DNA of 64,000 bases from Grimontia hollisae CIP 101886 (GTDB lineage: Bacteria; Pseudomonadota; Gammaproteobacteria; Enterobacterales; Vibrionaceae), in NCBI RefSeq assembly GCF_000176515.1, contig NZ_ADAQ01000008.1, positions 186,001 to 250,000 of the forward strand. The letters are read 5' to 3'. Each line of letters opens with the position of its first letter. Position 1 is the first letter of the stretch. Below the pieces are notes generated by a model that saw only the letters and a list, made by a program, of their open reading frames with translations, searched no databases and was not told where the DNA came from. This document shows positions 9,925 through 18,555 of this stretch, piece after piece. The position numbers were made by a program, and so were the translations under genes.

Positions 9925-10401
9925 CTAAATCACAATCAGGACTTCCGACGGCAGGTTAGCGACCGTTGATTGCTGGTAACGCATCGCCACCACCGCACCG
10001 GTACGTTGCGAGGCTTTGAGCTGTTCGATTTTATCCAGCACTTCCTTGGGCAACTTGATACGCATCGCATAACCATTGTCATCCGGGGGCGCATAAGAGG
10101 CACCTGCCAGCATGGCAGAAAACTGGCTCAGGGCTTCATGCGCCGCCAGTCCATTATCACCGAAGTGATGAGGATTTTGCTGGGCAATATCCGTGTAATC
10201 CGGGTGCTCGGAGGGATCCCATGATGGCTTGCGAAGTTGTTTCTCTTCCTGAGAGACCGCTTTTTCTTCGGCGCTGGCACTGGCTTGGCGTGGAGGGACA
10301 ATTTTTTCACGCACACGATTATCCCGCGCAACTTGCTCCGTTGGCGGGTTTACTGACGGTACGACAGCAGGGATGCTGACGTTTGCGGGCGAAATGTTCA
10401 T
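9925..10401 (-). CDS. Conserved hypothetical protein, function unknown
   Basis: Predicted 158-residue protein that I do not recognise beyond resembling uncharacterised Vibrionaceae proteins. The first 80 residues are polar, Pro- and Lys-rich and probably disordered (NPPTEQVARDN). The second half looks folded and contains a conserved-looking stretch around QNPHHFGDNGLAAHEAL and a C-terminal segment ending LPSEVLIVI. No signal peptide or membrane helix is evident. The ATG at 10401 has GGAGT about 11 bases upstream; an in-frame ATG at 10422 would add seven residues but lacks a ribosome site. It lies downstream of the equally unknown gene at 10498 on the same strand, with a large hairpin between them. 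Confidence 0.7.
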   Translation of the reverse strand: MNISPANVSIPAVVPSVNPPTEQVARDNRVREKIVPPRQASASAEEKAVSQEEKQLRKPSWDPSEHPDYTDIAQQNPHHFGDNGLAAHEALSQFSAMLAGASYAPPDDNGYAMRIKLPKEVLDKIEQLKASQRTGAVVAMRYQQSTVANLPSEVLIVI

Positions 10402-10442
10402 GCCAATGTTTACTCCGAACATTGACCGAAGGCGAACCGCCT

Positions 10443-10477
10443 GCGTGCATGAGCGGGGAATCCCCGCCTATGCGCGT
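10443..10477 (-). repeat. Large imperfect inverted repeat between two hypothetical genes
   Basis: Two 17-base arms around one base share 13 complementary positions; the inner seven pairs (GCGGGGA / TCCCCGC) are perfect. No T run follows on either strand, so it is not a standard terminator. A second small hairpin (GGCG-GTT-CGCC) lies between it and the start of the downstream gene. It may stabilise or process the message, or belong to an interspersed palindrome family. Confidence 0.6.
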
Positions 10478-10497
10478 GCTATATCTCTATAGCGAAA

Positions 10498-10827
10498 CTA
10501 AACCAATACAGCGATCAATCCACCAATGGTCCCGAGTGCGGAAAGCACCTGACCGGCAGAATACGCCATATCGTCGTTGTTTTTCACCTCTTCAGGGTGG
10601 TCCATACCGAGCGCCCCATAAGTGAAAGATTCAACGCTAGACGAAGGTTTGCCCTCGGCTTCCGTTGCTTGGTTAACAGCCTTACCGTCAGCCACCTCCT
10701 TGGCGGCTTGTGCATAAGACTGCTTGGTAGCCTCAGCAGCTTGCGCTTCATTCGCCTTTGCAGTCTGGTTTGGCTGCATCGGTTTAGCGTAAGCGTGCTG
10801 GGAATACCCAACGTTACCTATATTCAT
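10498..10827 (-). CDS. Conserved hypothetical protein with C-terminal hydrophobic segment
   Basis: Predicted 109-residue protein that I do not recognise. The N-terminal 70 residues are Ala-, Gln- and Lys-rich with coiled-coil character (KANEAQAAEATKQSYAQ). The last 18 residues (GQVLSALGTIGGLIAVLV) form one hydrophobic, Gly-containing segment that could be a membrane anchor. The ATG at 10827 is chosen for the AGGAGAG ribosome site just upstream; the frame continues upstream without a better start. It precedes the gene at 9925-10401 on the same strand. Both proteins begin with MNI and have a disordered N-terminal half, but no clear homology between them is visible. Confidence 0.65.
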   Translation of the reverse strand: MNIGNVGYSQHAYAKPMQPNQTAKANEAQAAEATKQSYAQAAKEVADGKAVNQATEAEGKPSSSVESFTYGALGMDHPEEVKNNDDMAYSAGQVLSALGTIGGLIAVLV

Positions 10828-10925
10828 TATGGTCTCTCCTGATGCCATAGCAAGTAACTTGATTAAAGTATCGGCAGCCAACGATTAAAATTTAGCCCCA
10901 ATTCACTTTATTTCGCTACTTTCCA

Positions 10926-11708
10926 TTAACAGGACGGCAAACATTTTCCGCAAAACGTCAGAAGCGCCTGGGTAAAATGAGCAGGATCCGAGATGAACGG
11001 TGCGTGCGACGCTTTGGCAAAAATTTGCCGCTGCGAGCGCGGTGCCAGCACATCCAGCTCCTGTGCCACTTTGACAGGCACAAGGCCATCCAGCCGACCA
11101 TAAATTCTCAGCCAAGGCATTGAAATTTCATGCAATTGCGGTCGCAAGTCAGCATTAGCAAGGATATCAAGGCCGGCGCGAAGCGCCTCTGGCTGGGGCG
11201 ACGGGTGAGAGAGTACCGCCTGCTTCAACCACTTAATATCTTGTCTTGCTGTCGGGCTTCCCATTGCCTGAAGCGCCATAAAACGTTCAACCGTTGTCTG
11301 ATAGTCTTCGGCCAGTTGTTCAGTAAACGCTTGCAACACCTCGGGTTTTATCCCTCGCCATCCATGTTCTGCAGCAAATCTTGGAGAACTGGCAATCGTG
11401 ACTAGCCCTTTCACACGCTCAGGTGCGAGCAGCGCAGCCTGGGTGGCAACCATCCCCCCCAGTGACCAGCCAGCCCATACAGATTCCTGCGGTGAATTAT
11501 CAAGCAAGCACTGTGCCATGTCCTCGAGCGAAAACGCCGCCGCCGGCTGGCTCCGGCCGTAACCAGGCAAATCCACACAGTGCACCCGGTAATGGGAAGT
11601 GAGAGCCGGCAGGATGTTTTGCCATACAGCACTGTTCATCCCCCAGCCATGAATGAGAATCAGATCGGAGCCCTGGCCTTCCGTATGCCAGTAAAGATTG
11701 GTCGCCAT
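10926..11708 (-). CDS. bioH: Pimeloyl-ACP methyl ester carboxylesterase BioH
   Basis: Alpha/beta hydrolase of 260 residues that removes the methyl group from pimeloyl-ACP methyl ester, finishing the pimelate moiety of biotin. Nucleophile Ser82 lies in GWSLGG, the oxyanion-hole motif HGWGMN is near residue 20, the acid is in YGRLDGLVP and the catalytic His is in SHAPFISDP. Length and residue numbers match E. coli BioH. It is divergent from gntX with 39 bases between the starts, the same bioH/gntX/nfuA neighbourhood as E. coli. Confidence 0.95.
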   Translation of the reverse strand: MATNLYWHTEGQGSDLILIHGWGMNSAVWQNILPALTSHYRVHCVDLPGYGRSQPAAAFSLEDMAQCLLDNSPQESVWAGWSLGGMVATQAALLAPERVKGLVTIASSPRFAAEHGWRGIKPEVLQAFTEQLAEDYQTTVERFMALQAMGSPTARQDIKWLKQAVLSHPSPQPEALRAGLDILANADLRPQLHEISMPWLRIYGRLDGLVPVKVAQELDVLAPRSQRQIFAKASHAPFISDPAHFTQALLTFCGKCLPSC

Positions 11709-11747
11709 TTACACTGCCTACACCGTTTAGAAAATACGCATAACGCG

Positions 11748-12428
11748 ATGTTGAACATTATCTTACGTGCCTTGCCCCTGCGCTGTCAGCTTTGCCAGCA
11801 TCCTCTTGGGCAATCCAGACACCCCTGGTGCGAAACGTGTCACGCCAGCTTGCCTCGCCACCCCCGCTGCCTTCAGTGTGGGCTGCCTACCCCCTACGTG
11901 ATCGAAAGTTGCGGGCACTGCCTGAAAAAGCCGCCGCTCTGGGATGGGTTAATCTGTGTCGGCACTTATACCTTCCCTTATGACAAACTGCTGCACCGGT
12001 TCAAATATCAGGGACACTACTGGCTGGCACCTGCACTTGCCACCTTACTGGCAACAGAAATCGAGGAGCCAGCCCCTTTACTGTTACCCGTCCCTATGCA
12101 CTGGCGACGCCGTATCTCACGCGGATTCAACCACAGTGGCGTGTTAGCCCGCGAGCTTGCAAAGGTTCTGGAGACCCAATATGCGCCCAACGTCTTAAAA
12201 CGCACCCGTGCCACTCGCCAACAGCAGGGATTAAACCGACAATCACGCCTTTCCAACCTGAAAAGTGCGTTTTCCGTTAACGGGAAACTACCACCACATG
12301 TCGCGCTGGTCGATGATGTGGTGACCACAGGCGCGACCATCGCCCAGATTTGCAGCTTGCTCAGGCGACATGGTGTGGAACGCATTGATGTGTATTGTCT
12401 TTGCCGTACCCCGCCCGATGCCATCTAG
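11748..12428 (+). CDS. gntX: ComF-family protein GntX (phosphoribosyltransferase-like)
   Basis: Protein of 226 residues with an N-terminal cysteine-rich zinc-binding region (CQLCQHPLG, CETC, CLQCG, CGHC in the first 65 residues) and a C-terminal phosphoribosyltransferase fold marked by VALVDDVVTTGATI. The family includes ComF, needed for DNA uptake in naturally competent bacteria, and E. coli GntX. ATG 11748 gives the usual N-terminus (LPLRCQLC); the frame extends further upstream into bioH but without support. Synteny bioH-gntX-nfuA is conserved. A role in competence is plausible in a vibrio but is inference. Confidence 0.9.
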   Translation: MLNIILRALPLRCQLCQHPLGQSRHPWCETCHASLPRHPRCLQCGLPTPYVIESCGHCLKKPPLWDGLICVGTYTFPYDKLLHRFKYQGHYWLAPALATLLATEIEEPAPLLLPVPMHWRRRISRGFNHSGVLARELAKVLETQYAPNVLKRTRATRQQQGLNRQSRLSNLKSAFSVNGKLPPHVALVDDVVTTGATIAQICSLLRRHGVERIDVYCLCRTPPDAI

Positions 12429-12535
12429 GCTTCCGTGCCCGGTGAGGAAAAAGTAACCCCGATGCTTGAGGGGTGATAGTGGACAAAAACAAGCGTACAA
12501 TGTAAACAAAGACTGGATAAATCAGGTAAGAAGCC

Positions 12536-13120
12536 GTGTCACAAATTACTATTTCAGAAAGTGCACAAAGCCATTTCGTTAAGCTGCTTGAGCAGCAACC
12601 GGAAGGGACAAACATCCGCGTATTCGTGGTTAACCCAGGCACGCAAAACGCTGAGTGTGGCGTCTCTTACTGCCCTCAGGATGCAGTGGAAGCGACCGAC
12701 ACCGAAATCAAATTCAATGGTTTTTCAGCGTATATTGACGAGCTGAGCCTTCCTTTCCTGGAAGATGCAGAGATTGACTTTGTCACCGACAAAATGGGCT
12801 CGCAACTGACACTTAAAGCGCCGAACGCCAAAATGCGTAAAGTGGCCGATGATGCGCCATTGCTGGAGCGTGTTGAGTATGTCATCCAAACCCAGGTCAA
12901 CCCACAACTGGCAGGTCACGGCGGTCATATCAACCTGATTGAAATCACCGAAGACGGTGTGGCTGTGATTCAGTTTGGTGGCGGCTGTAACGGCTGTTCA
13001 ATGGTCGATGTCACCCTGAAAGACGGCATTGAGAAGCAGCTGTTAGAAGAGTTCAGTGGTGAGCTGAAAGGTGTTCGCGATGTAACAGAACACGCGCACG
13101 GCGACCACTCCTACTACTAA
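12536..13120 (+). CDS. nfuA: Fe-S biogenesis protein NfuA
   Basis: Scaffold and carrier protein of 194 residues that delivers 4Fe-4S clusters to apoproteins. It has an N-terminal degenerate A-type domain (residues 1-95, [13 protein letters not shown]) and a C-terminal Nfu domain with the cluster-binding CNGC motif (Cys151 and Cys154; E. coli 149 and 152). It starts at GTG 12536 with CAGGTAAG upstream. It follows gntX as in E. coli. A terminator lies 18 bases after the stop. Confidence 0.96.
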   Translation: MSQITISESAQSHFVKLLEQQPEGTNIRVFVVNPGTQNAECGVSYCPQDAVEATDTEIKFNGFSAYIDELSLPFLEDAEIDFVTDKMGSQLTLKAPNAKMRKVADDAPLLERVEYVIQTQVNPQLAGHGGHINLIEITEDGVAVIQFGGGCNGCSMVDVTLKDGIEKQLLEEFSGELKGVRDVTEHAHGDHSYY

Positions 13121-13137
13121 TCGCCGCATACAGAAGA

Positions 13138-13162
13138 GAGGCGCCGGATGGCGCCTTTTTTG
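13138..13162 (+). terminator. Rho-independent terminator after nfuA
   Basis: GGCGCC-GGAT-GGCGCC stem-loop directly followed by six T residues. It lies in the short gap between the convergent nfuA and dinF genes. Confidence 0.85.
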
Positions 13163-13182
13163 TATCCATGGGCAGCGTAATA

Positions 13183-14490
13183 TCAATGGACAGCGGAAAG
13201 GAAGGTCTCCCTTCTCCACTGGTAGACAAACAGCGCACCGAGCGTCAGCCCGCGTAATGCCATAAAGCCCAGCATCGCCGCCCACAGTGCGTGGTTGCCA
13301 AAGCCACTCAGCGACCACCAAATGGCGAAAAAGCCTGCCATGGCAACAAACATGGTATTGCGCATCTCCCGACCCCGTGTTGCGCCGATAAACACCCCAT
13401 CAAGCAGGAAACACCACATCGCCACCAACGGCATCGCAATCAACCAGGGCAGATAGATAAACGCCTGCTCACGCACCGCTGGAATATCCGAAATGATGCC
13501 GACAATCCCCTCTCCCCACAAAAGGAAAGCGCACGTGATCAACAGGGATATCAACAGACTCCAGAAAGTGGTGGCCACCAGAGAGTCCATCAGTTCATTG
13601 CGGTTGCGGGCGCCGACCGCTTTCCCTACCATGGCTTCCATCGCATAGGCGAACCCGTCCATTGCGAACGACACCAGCATCAGGAAATTCATCAGCACCG
13701 CATTGGCCGCCACCACGTCGTCCCCGAGCGTCGCGCCCTGGAACGTCATAAAGGTGAACGCAAGTTGCAGACACAGGCTTCGAAGGAAAATATCCCGGTT
13801 GAGCTTTAAAAGCCGCCCCATTCCCGCACTGGCTTTTTTCCACTGTGCCACGGGCGACGGCAACCCTTCGCTTTGCCAGCGTTGCGCCACGAAATAGAGC
13901 CCCAGCGCCATCCCACTGTAATCGGCAATCACACTGGCTGCGGCTGCCCCCTGCACTTTCCAGCCCAAAACGACCACAAACAGTACATCAAGCACGATAT
14001 TGATGACATTTACCACAATCAGCAGGGTCATCGGTTTTTTCGCGTTCTGAGCCCCGAGCAACCAGCCCATGACCACCAGGTTGGTCAGCGCAGCAGGCGC
14101 ACTCCAGATCCGCACCGAGAAATACTGTTCGGCATAACGCTTCACTTCAGTGCTCGCGTCACTGTAGGAAAAAACCCCGTCTGCGATGAGTGGATGCAGG
14201 GCAATGATGGCCAGAGCCAACAGCCAGGCCAGCGATATCCCCTGCAGGAAGACATTGGCCAAGCCGGGTTTGTCGTTGGCGCCATAGGCCTGTGCGGTCA
14301 GCCCGGTGGTCGCCATACGGAGAAAACCCAGCAACCAGAAAGCCACAGCAATCATGGTGCTGCCGACAGCAACACCACCAAGATACCAGGCATGGTCAAG
14401 ATGGCCGATGACGGCCGCGTCCACCAATCCCAGCAGGGGAACTGTGATATTGGAAAGCACCATGGGAAACGCGAGCGAAAACACCCGCAC
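13183..14490 (-). CDS. dinF: MATE-family efflux transporter DinF, N-terminally truncated by an IS
   Basis: Inner-membrane multidrug/organic-compound antiporter of the MATE family, DinF branch; 435 residues remain. The remaining N-terminal sequence is nearly collinear with E. coli DinF (LPMVLSNITVP-type start, LGLVDAAVIGHL, GLTAQAYGA), and about 12 hydrophobic segments are present. An IS4-family element is inserted at the 5' end. Across the insertion the frame continues into MLSALQQKALH encoded at 15932-15964, so the native protein had 11 more residues. The GTG at 14490 lies inside the target duplication and could serve as a new start, but no Shine-Dalgarno precedes it and the original promoter is 1.4 kb away. 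All membrane helices may survive; expression is doubtful. Confidence 0.88.
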   Translation of the reverse strand: MRVFSLAFPMVLSNITVPLLGLVDAAVIGHLDHAWYLGGVAVGSTMIAVAFWLLGFLRMATTGLTAQAYGANDKPGLANVFLQGISLAWLLALAIIALHPLIADGVFSYSDASTEVKRYAEQYFSVRIWSAPAALTNLVVMGWLLGAQNAKKPMTLLIVVNVINIVLDVLFVVVLGWKVQGAAAASVIADYSGMALGLYFVAQRWQSEGLPSPVAQWKKASAGMGRLLKLNRDIFLRSLCLQLAFTFMTFQGATLGDDVVAANAVLMNFLMLVSFAMDGFAYAMEAMVGKAVGARNRNELMDSLVATTFWSLLISLLITCAFLLWGEGIVGIISDIPAVREQAFIYLPWLIAMPLVAMWCFLLDGVFIGATRGREMRNTMFVAMAGFFAIWWSLSGFGNHALWAAMLGFMALRGLTLGALFVYQWRRETFLSAVH

Positions 14491-14497
14491 ATGAAGG
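14486..14497. repeat. Target-site duplication, left copy (12 bp)
   Basis: CGCACATGAAGG occurs here and again at 15927-15938, directly flanking the IS ends. A 12-bp duplication fits the 11-13 bp known for IS4. Confidence 0.9.
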
Positions 14498-15926
14498 CAA
14501 TGCAGTTCACTTAAGCGGAGCCGCTTTGCGATTAATCGGATAACGGGTCTTTGACATTTTAACTGCCCTAGGTCTTGATGGTCTGGGGCGTTTTTCTATG
14601 AACAGGACAGATAAGTCTCCTCTCAATGCCTTAAGCCTCTTAGGCGTATTGCCCGGAGATAAAGCTTTGCTCATTATCCTTAGTTGACTCGCAATATACT
14701 GGCAAGCGTATTTGAAGCTTATTTCATTTGGTGCACGACCATGAGCTACCGCGGCTTGGCTGGCCTCTCGTCTCACCAGGTTGTATCCAAGAAGCAGTCC
14801 CCATAACTCCTGATAAACAAGCTCGACTGTCTTACTTCTCAACGTCATGGCATTGTGCTGCATAGAGCTTTTGATGTCTCGATATCCCAACTCTATCTCC
14901 CACCGCTCATGATAGAGCGTGGCCACTTGCTCAGCGCTGTACTTCTCTCGTGGCAGTGAAGTAAACACGGTCTTCTCTTTTCCATCCACTTCATAAGTCA
15001 CCGCCCTGACTTGCCACTTCTCAGGTAGACTCGGATTCTTTTTTCTGGCCTGAGGGGAGACTTTCATTTCGATAAGATTGTCATTGGTTTCTTCCTCATC
15101 GAGAATCGTGTACACCAATCCCTTTCGAGCCGGAATGAGCCAGTGACGGTTTACACCGCTAGCCGATAGGCTCAGCAACAAATCTGCGCCATAGAACCCT
15201 TTATCCAACAGCGTTACCGAGTTATCAGGAAGCGAACTAATGAAGGGCTGAGCGAGGGGGATTTCACCTCGACGGTAGGGACTGATATCCGCATCAATGA
15301 TGATATGAGAACGCACATTCATCATGGTAACAAGTCGGAGAACTGGGTAGGGTGTTTGACGTTTACCCGAGGTGTTCCCAGAGCCGAAGTGTTCGCGAAG
15401 CTCTGGAGTGTCTGCCGTTCTGAATAATGCACCATCAACAGCAAAAACCTGGAGGCCATGCCAATCATCCTCTGGGTATCTTTCTTTGCCCCATCCCTCA
15501 CTACACTTTTTAAACAACCATTTAGGTGCTTCAGAGCCGAGTCGTTGACGAGCCTGAGTCAGCGCACTTTTGGCGAGAAGCGCTTCGTCAGCAAGCCCTT
15601 CAGCACAGATGTTCATCCGACGGGCTACCTCAGCAATCGGTTCATTTCTGAAGAATGCCATCCCCACGATTAACCACAGGACCATATCGCTGGGTAATCT
15701 TCTACGCCTGATGGTGGCTTGAGTAGAGAGGGATGCGGCTGCAGCAACCCATTCTGAAGGGACATGCTCAGCAAACGTCGTGAGTTGGGAAACATCAACG
15801 GGTGATTCTTCGAGAAAATCACTTAGATATGAGGTAATAGGCATAAAAAATCTGAAATCAATGAATGATTTCAGATTCTGACTCATCAGAAGGATCGGTC
15901 AACCGATCCTTAACTGATCAGCATTG
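14498..15926 (-). mobile_element. IS4-family insertion sequence, complete, 1429 bp
   Basis: The ends are 18-bp imperfect terminal inverted repeats (CAATGCAGTTCACTTAAG and, reading in from the right, CAATGCTGATCAGTTAAG; 15 of 18 match). It is bounded by a perfect 12-bp direct repeat and encodes one intact transposase. Length, repeat length and duplication length all match the IS4 subgroup (IS4 is 1426 bp). The perfect duplication and intact gene suggest a recent insertion. Confidence 0.93.
14507..15886 (-). CDS. IS4-family transposase
   Basis: DDE transposase of 459 residues. Catalytic aspartates lie in FAVDGALFRT and LLDKGFYGADL, and the glutamate in the IS4 signature Y-x2-R-x3-E-x6-K, seen as YHERWEIELGYRDIK. 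An N-terminal helix-rich region (IRRRRLPSDMVLWLIVGMAFFRNEP) is typical of the IS4 subgroup. MSQNLKSF at 15886 is used as the start; MPITSYLSDF 14 codons later is an alternative. It has no frameshift and looks functional. Confidence 0.93.
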   Translation of the reverse strand: MSQNLKSFIDFRFFMPITSYLSDFLEESPVDVSQLTTFAEHVPSEWVAAAASLSTQATIRRRRLPSDMVLWLIVGMAFFRNEPIAEVARRMNICAEGLADEALLAKSALTQARQRLGSEAPKWLFKKCSEGWGKERYPEDDWHGLQVFAVDGALFRTADTPELREHFGSGNTSGKRQTPYPVLRLVTMMNVRSHIIIDADISPYRRGEIPLAQPFISSLPDNSVTLLDKGFYGADLLLSLSASGVNRHWLIPARKGLVYTILDEEETNDNLIEMKVSPQARKKNPSLPEKWQVRAVTYEVDGKEKTVFTSLPREKYSAEQVATLYHERWEIELGYRDIKSSMQHNAMTLRSKTVELVYQELWGLLLGYNLVRREASQAAVAHGRAPNEISFKYACQYIASQLRIMSKALSPGNTPKRLKALRGDLSVLFIEKRPRPSRPRAVKMSKTRYPINRKAAPLK

Positions 15927-15938
15927 CGCACATGAAGG
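15927..15938. repeat. Target-site duplication, right copy (12 bp)
   Basis: Identical to 14486-14497 and adjacent to the right inverted repeat of the IS. Confidence 0.9.
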
Positions 15939-15964
15939 GCTTTTTGTTGCAGCGCAGACAGCAT
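15927..15964 (-). pseudogene. dinF: Detached 5' end of dinF
   Basis: Starting at ATG 15964 on the minus strand the codons read MLSALQQKALH and then run into the target duplication and the IS. Joining this to position 14485 across one copy of the 12-bp repeat gives MLSALQQKALHVRVFSLAFP, a normal DinF N-terminus. This is direct evidence that the IS split dinF. The start lies 79 bases after the cyoE stop, so dinF may once have been transcribed with the oxidase operon. Confidence 0.85.
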
Positions 15965-16043
15965 AAATTGGCTCAGGAGACGGTTGAAATGACGGCAGTT
16001 TATCAGAAAGCGGGAGTGACAGAGACGCTGCCGTTAACCGTTC

Positions 16044-16961
16044 TTACCCTAACGCCCGCCACGCATGGTCGGCGAGCAGTACAACAAACAAACCAAACAC
16101 ATGCCAGACAGAATACTTGAAGGTGTCCCACGCCAGTCCTTTGCGGTCATGGAATTTCAGTTGCCATGCATGCCAGACAAACCCCAGGTTGAGCGCCATG
16201 GTGCCAAAGAGGTAAACCAGACCACTCATTCCCGCCAGCCACGGCAACAGGCCCACTACGACCAGAAGCAGGGTGTAGAGCAAAATCATGGTTTTGGTGA
16301 AATCCACACCATGGGTCACCGGCAACATCGGCACACCCGCTTTGGCGTAATCTTTCCGGCGGTGGATAGCAAGCGCCCAGAAGTGTGGTGGCGTCCAGGT
16401 AAAAATCAGCATCACCAGCAACAGGGCATGGGAATCGAGAGTACCGGTGACAGCCACCCAGCCCAGCAGCGGCGGCATCGCCCCTGCCAGCCCGCCTATC
16501 ACAATGTTTTGCGGGGTAGCATGTTTCAGCCACGCCGTGTATACCACGGCATACCCAACCAGGCTGGCAAAGGTCAGCCAGGCCACCAGCATATTCAGCA
16601 CCCACAACAGGGAAAAACCTGCCACCATAAGCACTGCCCCAAATGCCAGAGCCTGTGAAGTGCTTACACGCCCCCTGGCGACCGGGCGGTGAACCGTGCG
16701 CTGCATCTTCCTGTCGATACGCTGGTCAATCACATGGTTGAACACCGCGGCCGCCGCAGACTGCATACCAATACCGAGAAGCCCCAGAATCACCGCACGG
16801 GCTGGGGGCAAGGCGGGCACGGCAAGGCACATGCCTACCATCGCGGTCAGCAGCAACATGGCGACCACTTTGGGTTTGGTCAGCTCGAGGTAATCGCGCC
16901 ACTCAGCAGATTGCGTGTCCGGGGTGCTGTTTACCAGCGAAGGCAATGTGGTTTTAGCCAT
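16044..16961 (-). CDS. cyoE: Protoheme IX farnesyltransferase (heme O synthase) CyoE/CtaB
   Basis: UbiA-superfamily membrane prenyltransferase of 305 residues that farnesylates heme B to heme O, the first step to heme A. The Asp-rich substrate motif is [16 protein letters not shown] near residue 100 and a second lies in the loop around [12 protein letters not shown]. Several membrane helices are evident. The ATG has GGGAGGTTGAGCC upstream and overlaps the end of ctaA by 8 bases. It is the last gene of the caa3 oxidase operon, so it most likely serves that oxidase. Confidence 0.95.
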   Translation of the reverse strand: MAKTTLPSLVNSTPDTQSAEWRDYLELTKPKVVAMLLLTAMVGMCLAVPALPPARAVILGLLGIGMQSAAAAVFNHVIDQRIDRKMQRTVHRPVARGRVSTSQALAFGAVLMVAGFSLLWVLNMLVAWLTFASLVGYAVVYTAWLKHATPQNIVIGGLAGAMPPLLGWVAVTGTLDSHALLLVMLIFTWTPPHFWALAIHRRKDYAKAGVPMLPVTHGVDFTKTMILLYTLLLVVVGLLPWLAGMSGLVYLFGTMALNLGFVWHAWQLKFHDRKGLAWDTFKYSVWHVFGLFVVLLADHAWRALG

Positions 16962-18012
16962 GGCTCAACCTCCCTGAATCTTCCAACGGTGACCGCGCGG
17001 CATTCACCCGTAGAGACGAAAACACCCCTGTCACTGTCCGTACTGTCACCAGCAATAAAAACAAACCGCACACATTATGTGCCACCGCCACAGACAGCGG
17101 CAGCAATGCAATCACATTGGTGACGCCAAGTGTAATTTGAATGCTAAGAGCCCCGAGCAATAACAGTGAAGCACCCAAACCCAATGGTTTGCGCACCGCA
17201 AAGGCCAGCACAAGAATGAGTGCCGTCACCACCATCGCGCCAATGCGGTGGGTCGCATGGATGGTTACCCGCTGGTCAAAATTCAGCACGCCATATTGGT
17301 AAGTGTCATTTTCCGGGCTGATGGGATGAAACGCCGACGCATCATATTTCTCCACCCAGTCCGCCTCACAGATTGGCAATTGGGTGCAGACCAGCGCTGA
17401 ATAATTGGCCGATGTCCAGCCGCCAAGGGCAATCTGCATCACCACCGCAAGTAGCGCTGCAACGGAAAGCCCCTTGAGCTTGCCACTGACTGGCACTGTC
17501 CGGGCATCCAGTTCACGCTGGACTGGCGTGTTAATACGCCGCCTTTCCATCCATGCCAGCATAAACAGCAGTGTGACGGTGGTGAAACCGCCCAGTAAAT
17601 GTCCCATCACGACCACCGGCATCAGGTTCATGGTCACTGTCCACATGCCAAGGGCAGCCTGGAAAGTCACAACAGCCAGCAAAACACTCGGTAATATGCG
17701 GTTGCGCTCAGGGCGTCGCCAAGCCAGAAACGCAATACTGGCAATCATCAAACCCAACGCTCCTGCGACATAACGGTGGATCATTTCGTACCAGGCTTTG
17801 TGGATTTCCACAGGGGCGTGCGGGAATGCTTCTGTCGCCTGTGCAAGTTTGTCAACTGATTGCGGCACGGTCAGAAACCCATAACAACCCGGCCAGTCCG
17901 GGCAGCCCAGCCCCGCTTCTGTCAGGCGGGTAAAGGCACCGAGCACCACCACCACCACAGCCAGCAACAGCGCGCCATAAATCAGTCCGAGGTAGCGCTT
18001 TTCATTCTCCAT
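16954..18012 (-). CDS. ctaA: Heme A synthase CtaA
   Basis: Membrane protein of 352 residues that oxidises the C8 methyl of heme O to a formyl group, giving heme A for cytochrome c oxidase. Eight hydrophobic helices are evident. The conserved first helix and loop ([21 protein letters not shown]), the helix-4 histidine ([11 protein letters not shown]), ATHRIGAM and [12 protein letters not shown] histidines are visible, as expected for heme ligands. GGAGGT lies in front of the ATG. It is tightly linked to cyoE and to the SCO-like gene upstream. Confidence 0.94.
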   Translation of the reverse strand: MENEKRYLGLIYGALLLAVVVVVLGAFTRLTEAGLGCPDWPGCYGFLTVPQSVDKLAQATEAFPHAPVEIHKAWYEMIHRYVAGALGLMIASIAFLAWRRPERNRILPSVLLAVVTFQAALGMWTVTMNLMPVVVMGHLLGGFTTVTLLFMLAWMERRRINTPVQRELDARTVPVSGKLKGLSVAALLAVVMQIALGGWTSANYSALVCTQLPICEADWVEKYDASAFHPISPENDTYQYGVLNFDQRVTIHATHRIGAMVVTALILVLAFAVRKPLGLGASLLLLGALSIQITLGVTNVIALLPLSVAVAHNVCGLFLLLVTVRTVTGVFSSLRVNAARSPLEDSGRLSHG

Positions 18013-18021
18013 TACGACCTC

Positions 18022-18555
18022 CTACCCCACTTTGGACAGCTTCATCAGCTTGCGAAGATCAGACAGCAATCCCTTGCTCTGTGCCACCTGCGCTGCTTTT
18101 TCCTCAGGCACAGGGTAAGCAAGGATAAGGTAATTGAGCGGGTCAACCAGATAGATAGCCTGACCGGGAAACGGCAGGGATGACAGGGTTTTCAGCATCG
18201 CGGCATCCATCTTCTGGCGGGTCACATTCGTTCCCTCTTTTACTGGCGAGGCCTCAGGCGTAAGAAGAATACTGGCAACACGCTCACGCTCGCGTCCGAC
18301 CGCTACCGGGATCTGGTTAAGCTGAAACAGCGCACTCTCACACTGGCTGCTGCAAGATTCTGGCAGGGCATAAACCAGCCGCCACTGCCCGTCATGTGCC
18401 AGCCAGTCGGCTTTTATTTCTTCAACAAGTAATTCGCCGTTGTTGGTGACGCCTTTGGTGTACCAGCCCATCTCAAGTACCAGCTTGGCGGCCAGCACCG
18501 GCAGAACAAAAATCACCGCGACCAGTATCAGTGCTTTTTTCCCTGTCATCGTCAT
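18022..18555 (-). CDS. SCO-like cytochrome oxidase assembly protein, uncertain
   Basis: Predicted 177-residue protein with one N-terminal membrane helix (KKALILVAVIFVLPVLAAKL) and a periplasmic domain. The domain has a thioredoxin-like pattern, WRLVYALPESCSSQCESAL, with a Cys-x3-Cys pair as in the copper chaperone SCO1, and a later IYLVDPLNYLILAYP strand resembling the SCO C-terminal region. The family is usually annotated only as hypothetical or 'transmembrane' in oxidase operons. Start ATG 18555 follows GGAGGAAAGC and overlaps the SURF1 stop by 4 bases. No canonical sco gene occurs in the window. A copper-handling role is inference. Confidence 0.75.
   Translation of the reverse strand: MTMTGKKALILVAVIFVLPVLAAKLVLEMGWYTKGVTNNGELLVEEIKADWLAHDGQWRLVYALPESCSSQCESALFQLNQIPVAVGRERERVASILLTPEASPVKEGTNVTRQKMDAAMLKTLSSLPFPGQAIYLVDPLNYLILAYPVPEEKAAQVAQSKGLLSDLRKLMKLSKVG

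Noticed and set aside
13183-14490. Calling dinF a full pseudogene
   Set aside because: Only about 11 N-terminal residues are lost and the rest is intact, so a functional product is possible; it is listed as a disrupted gene instead.
14498-15926. Composite transposon or cargo carried by the IS
   Set aside because: Only one IS copy is present and the sequence between the inverted repeats holds nothing but the transposase.
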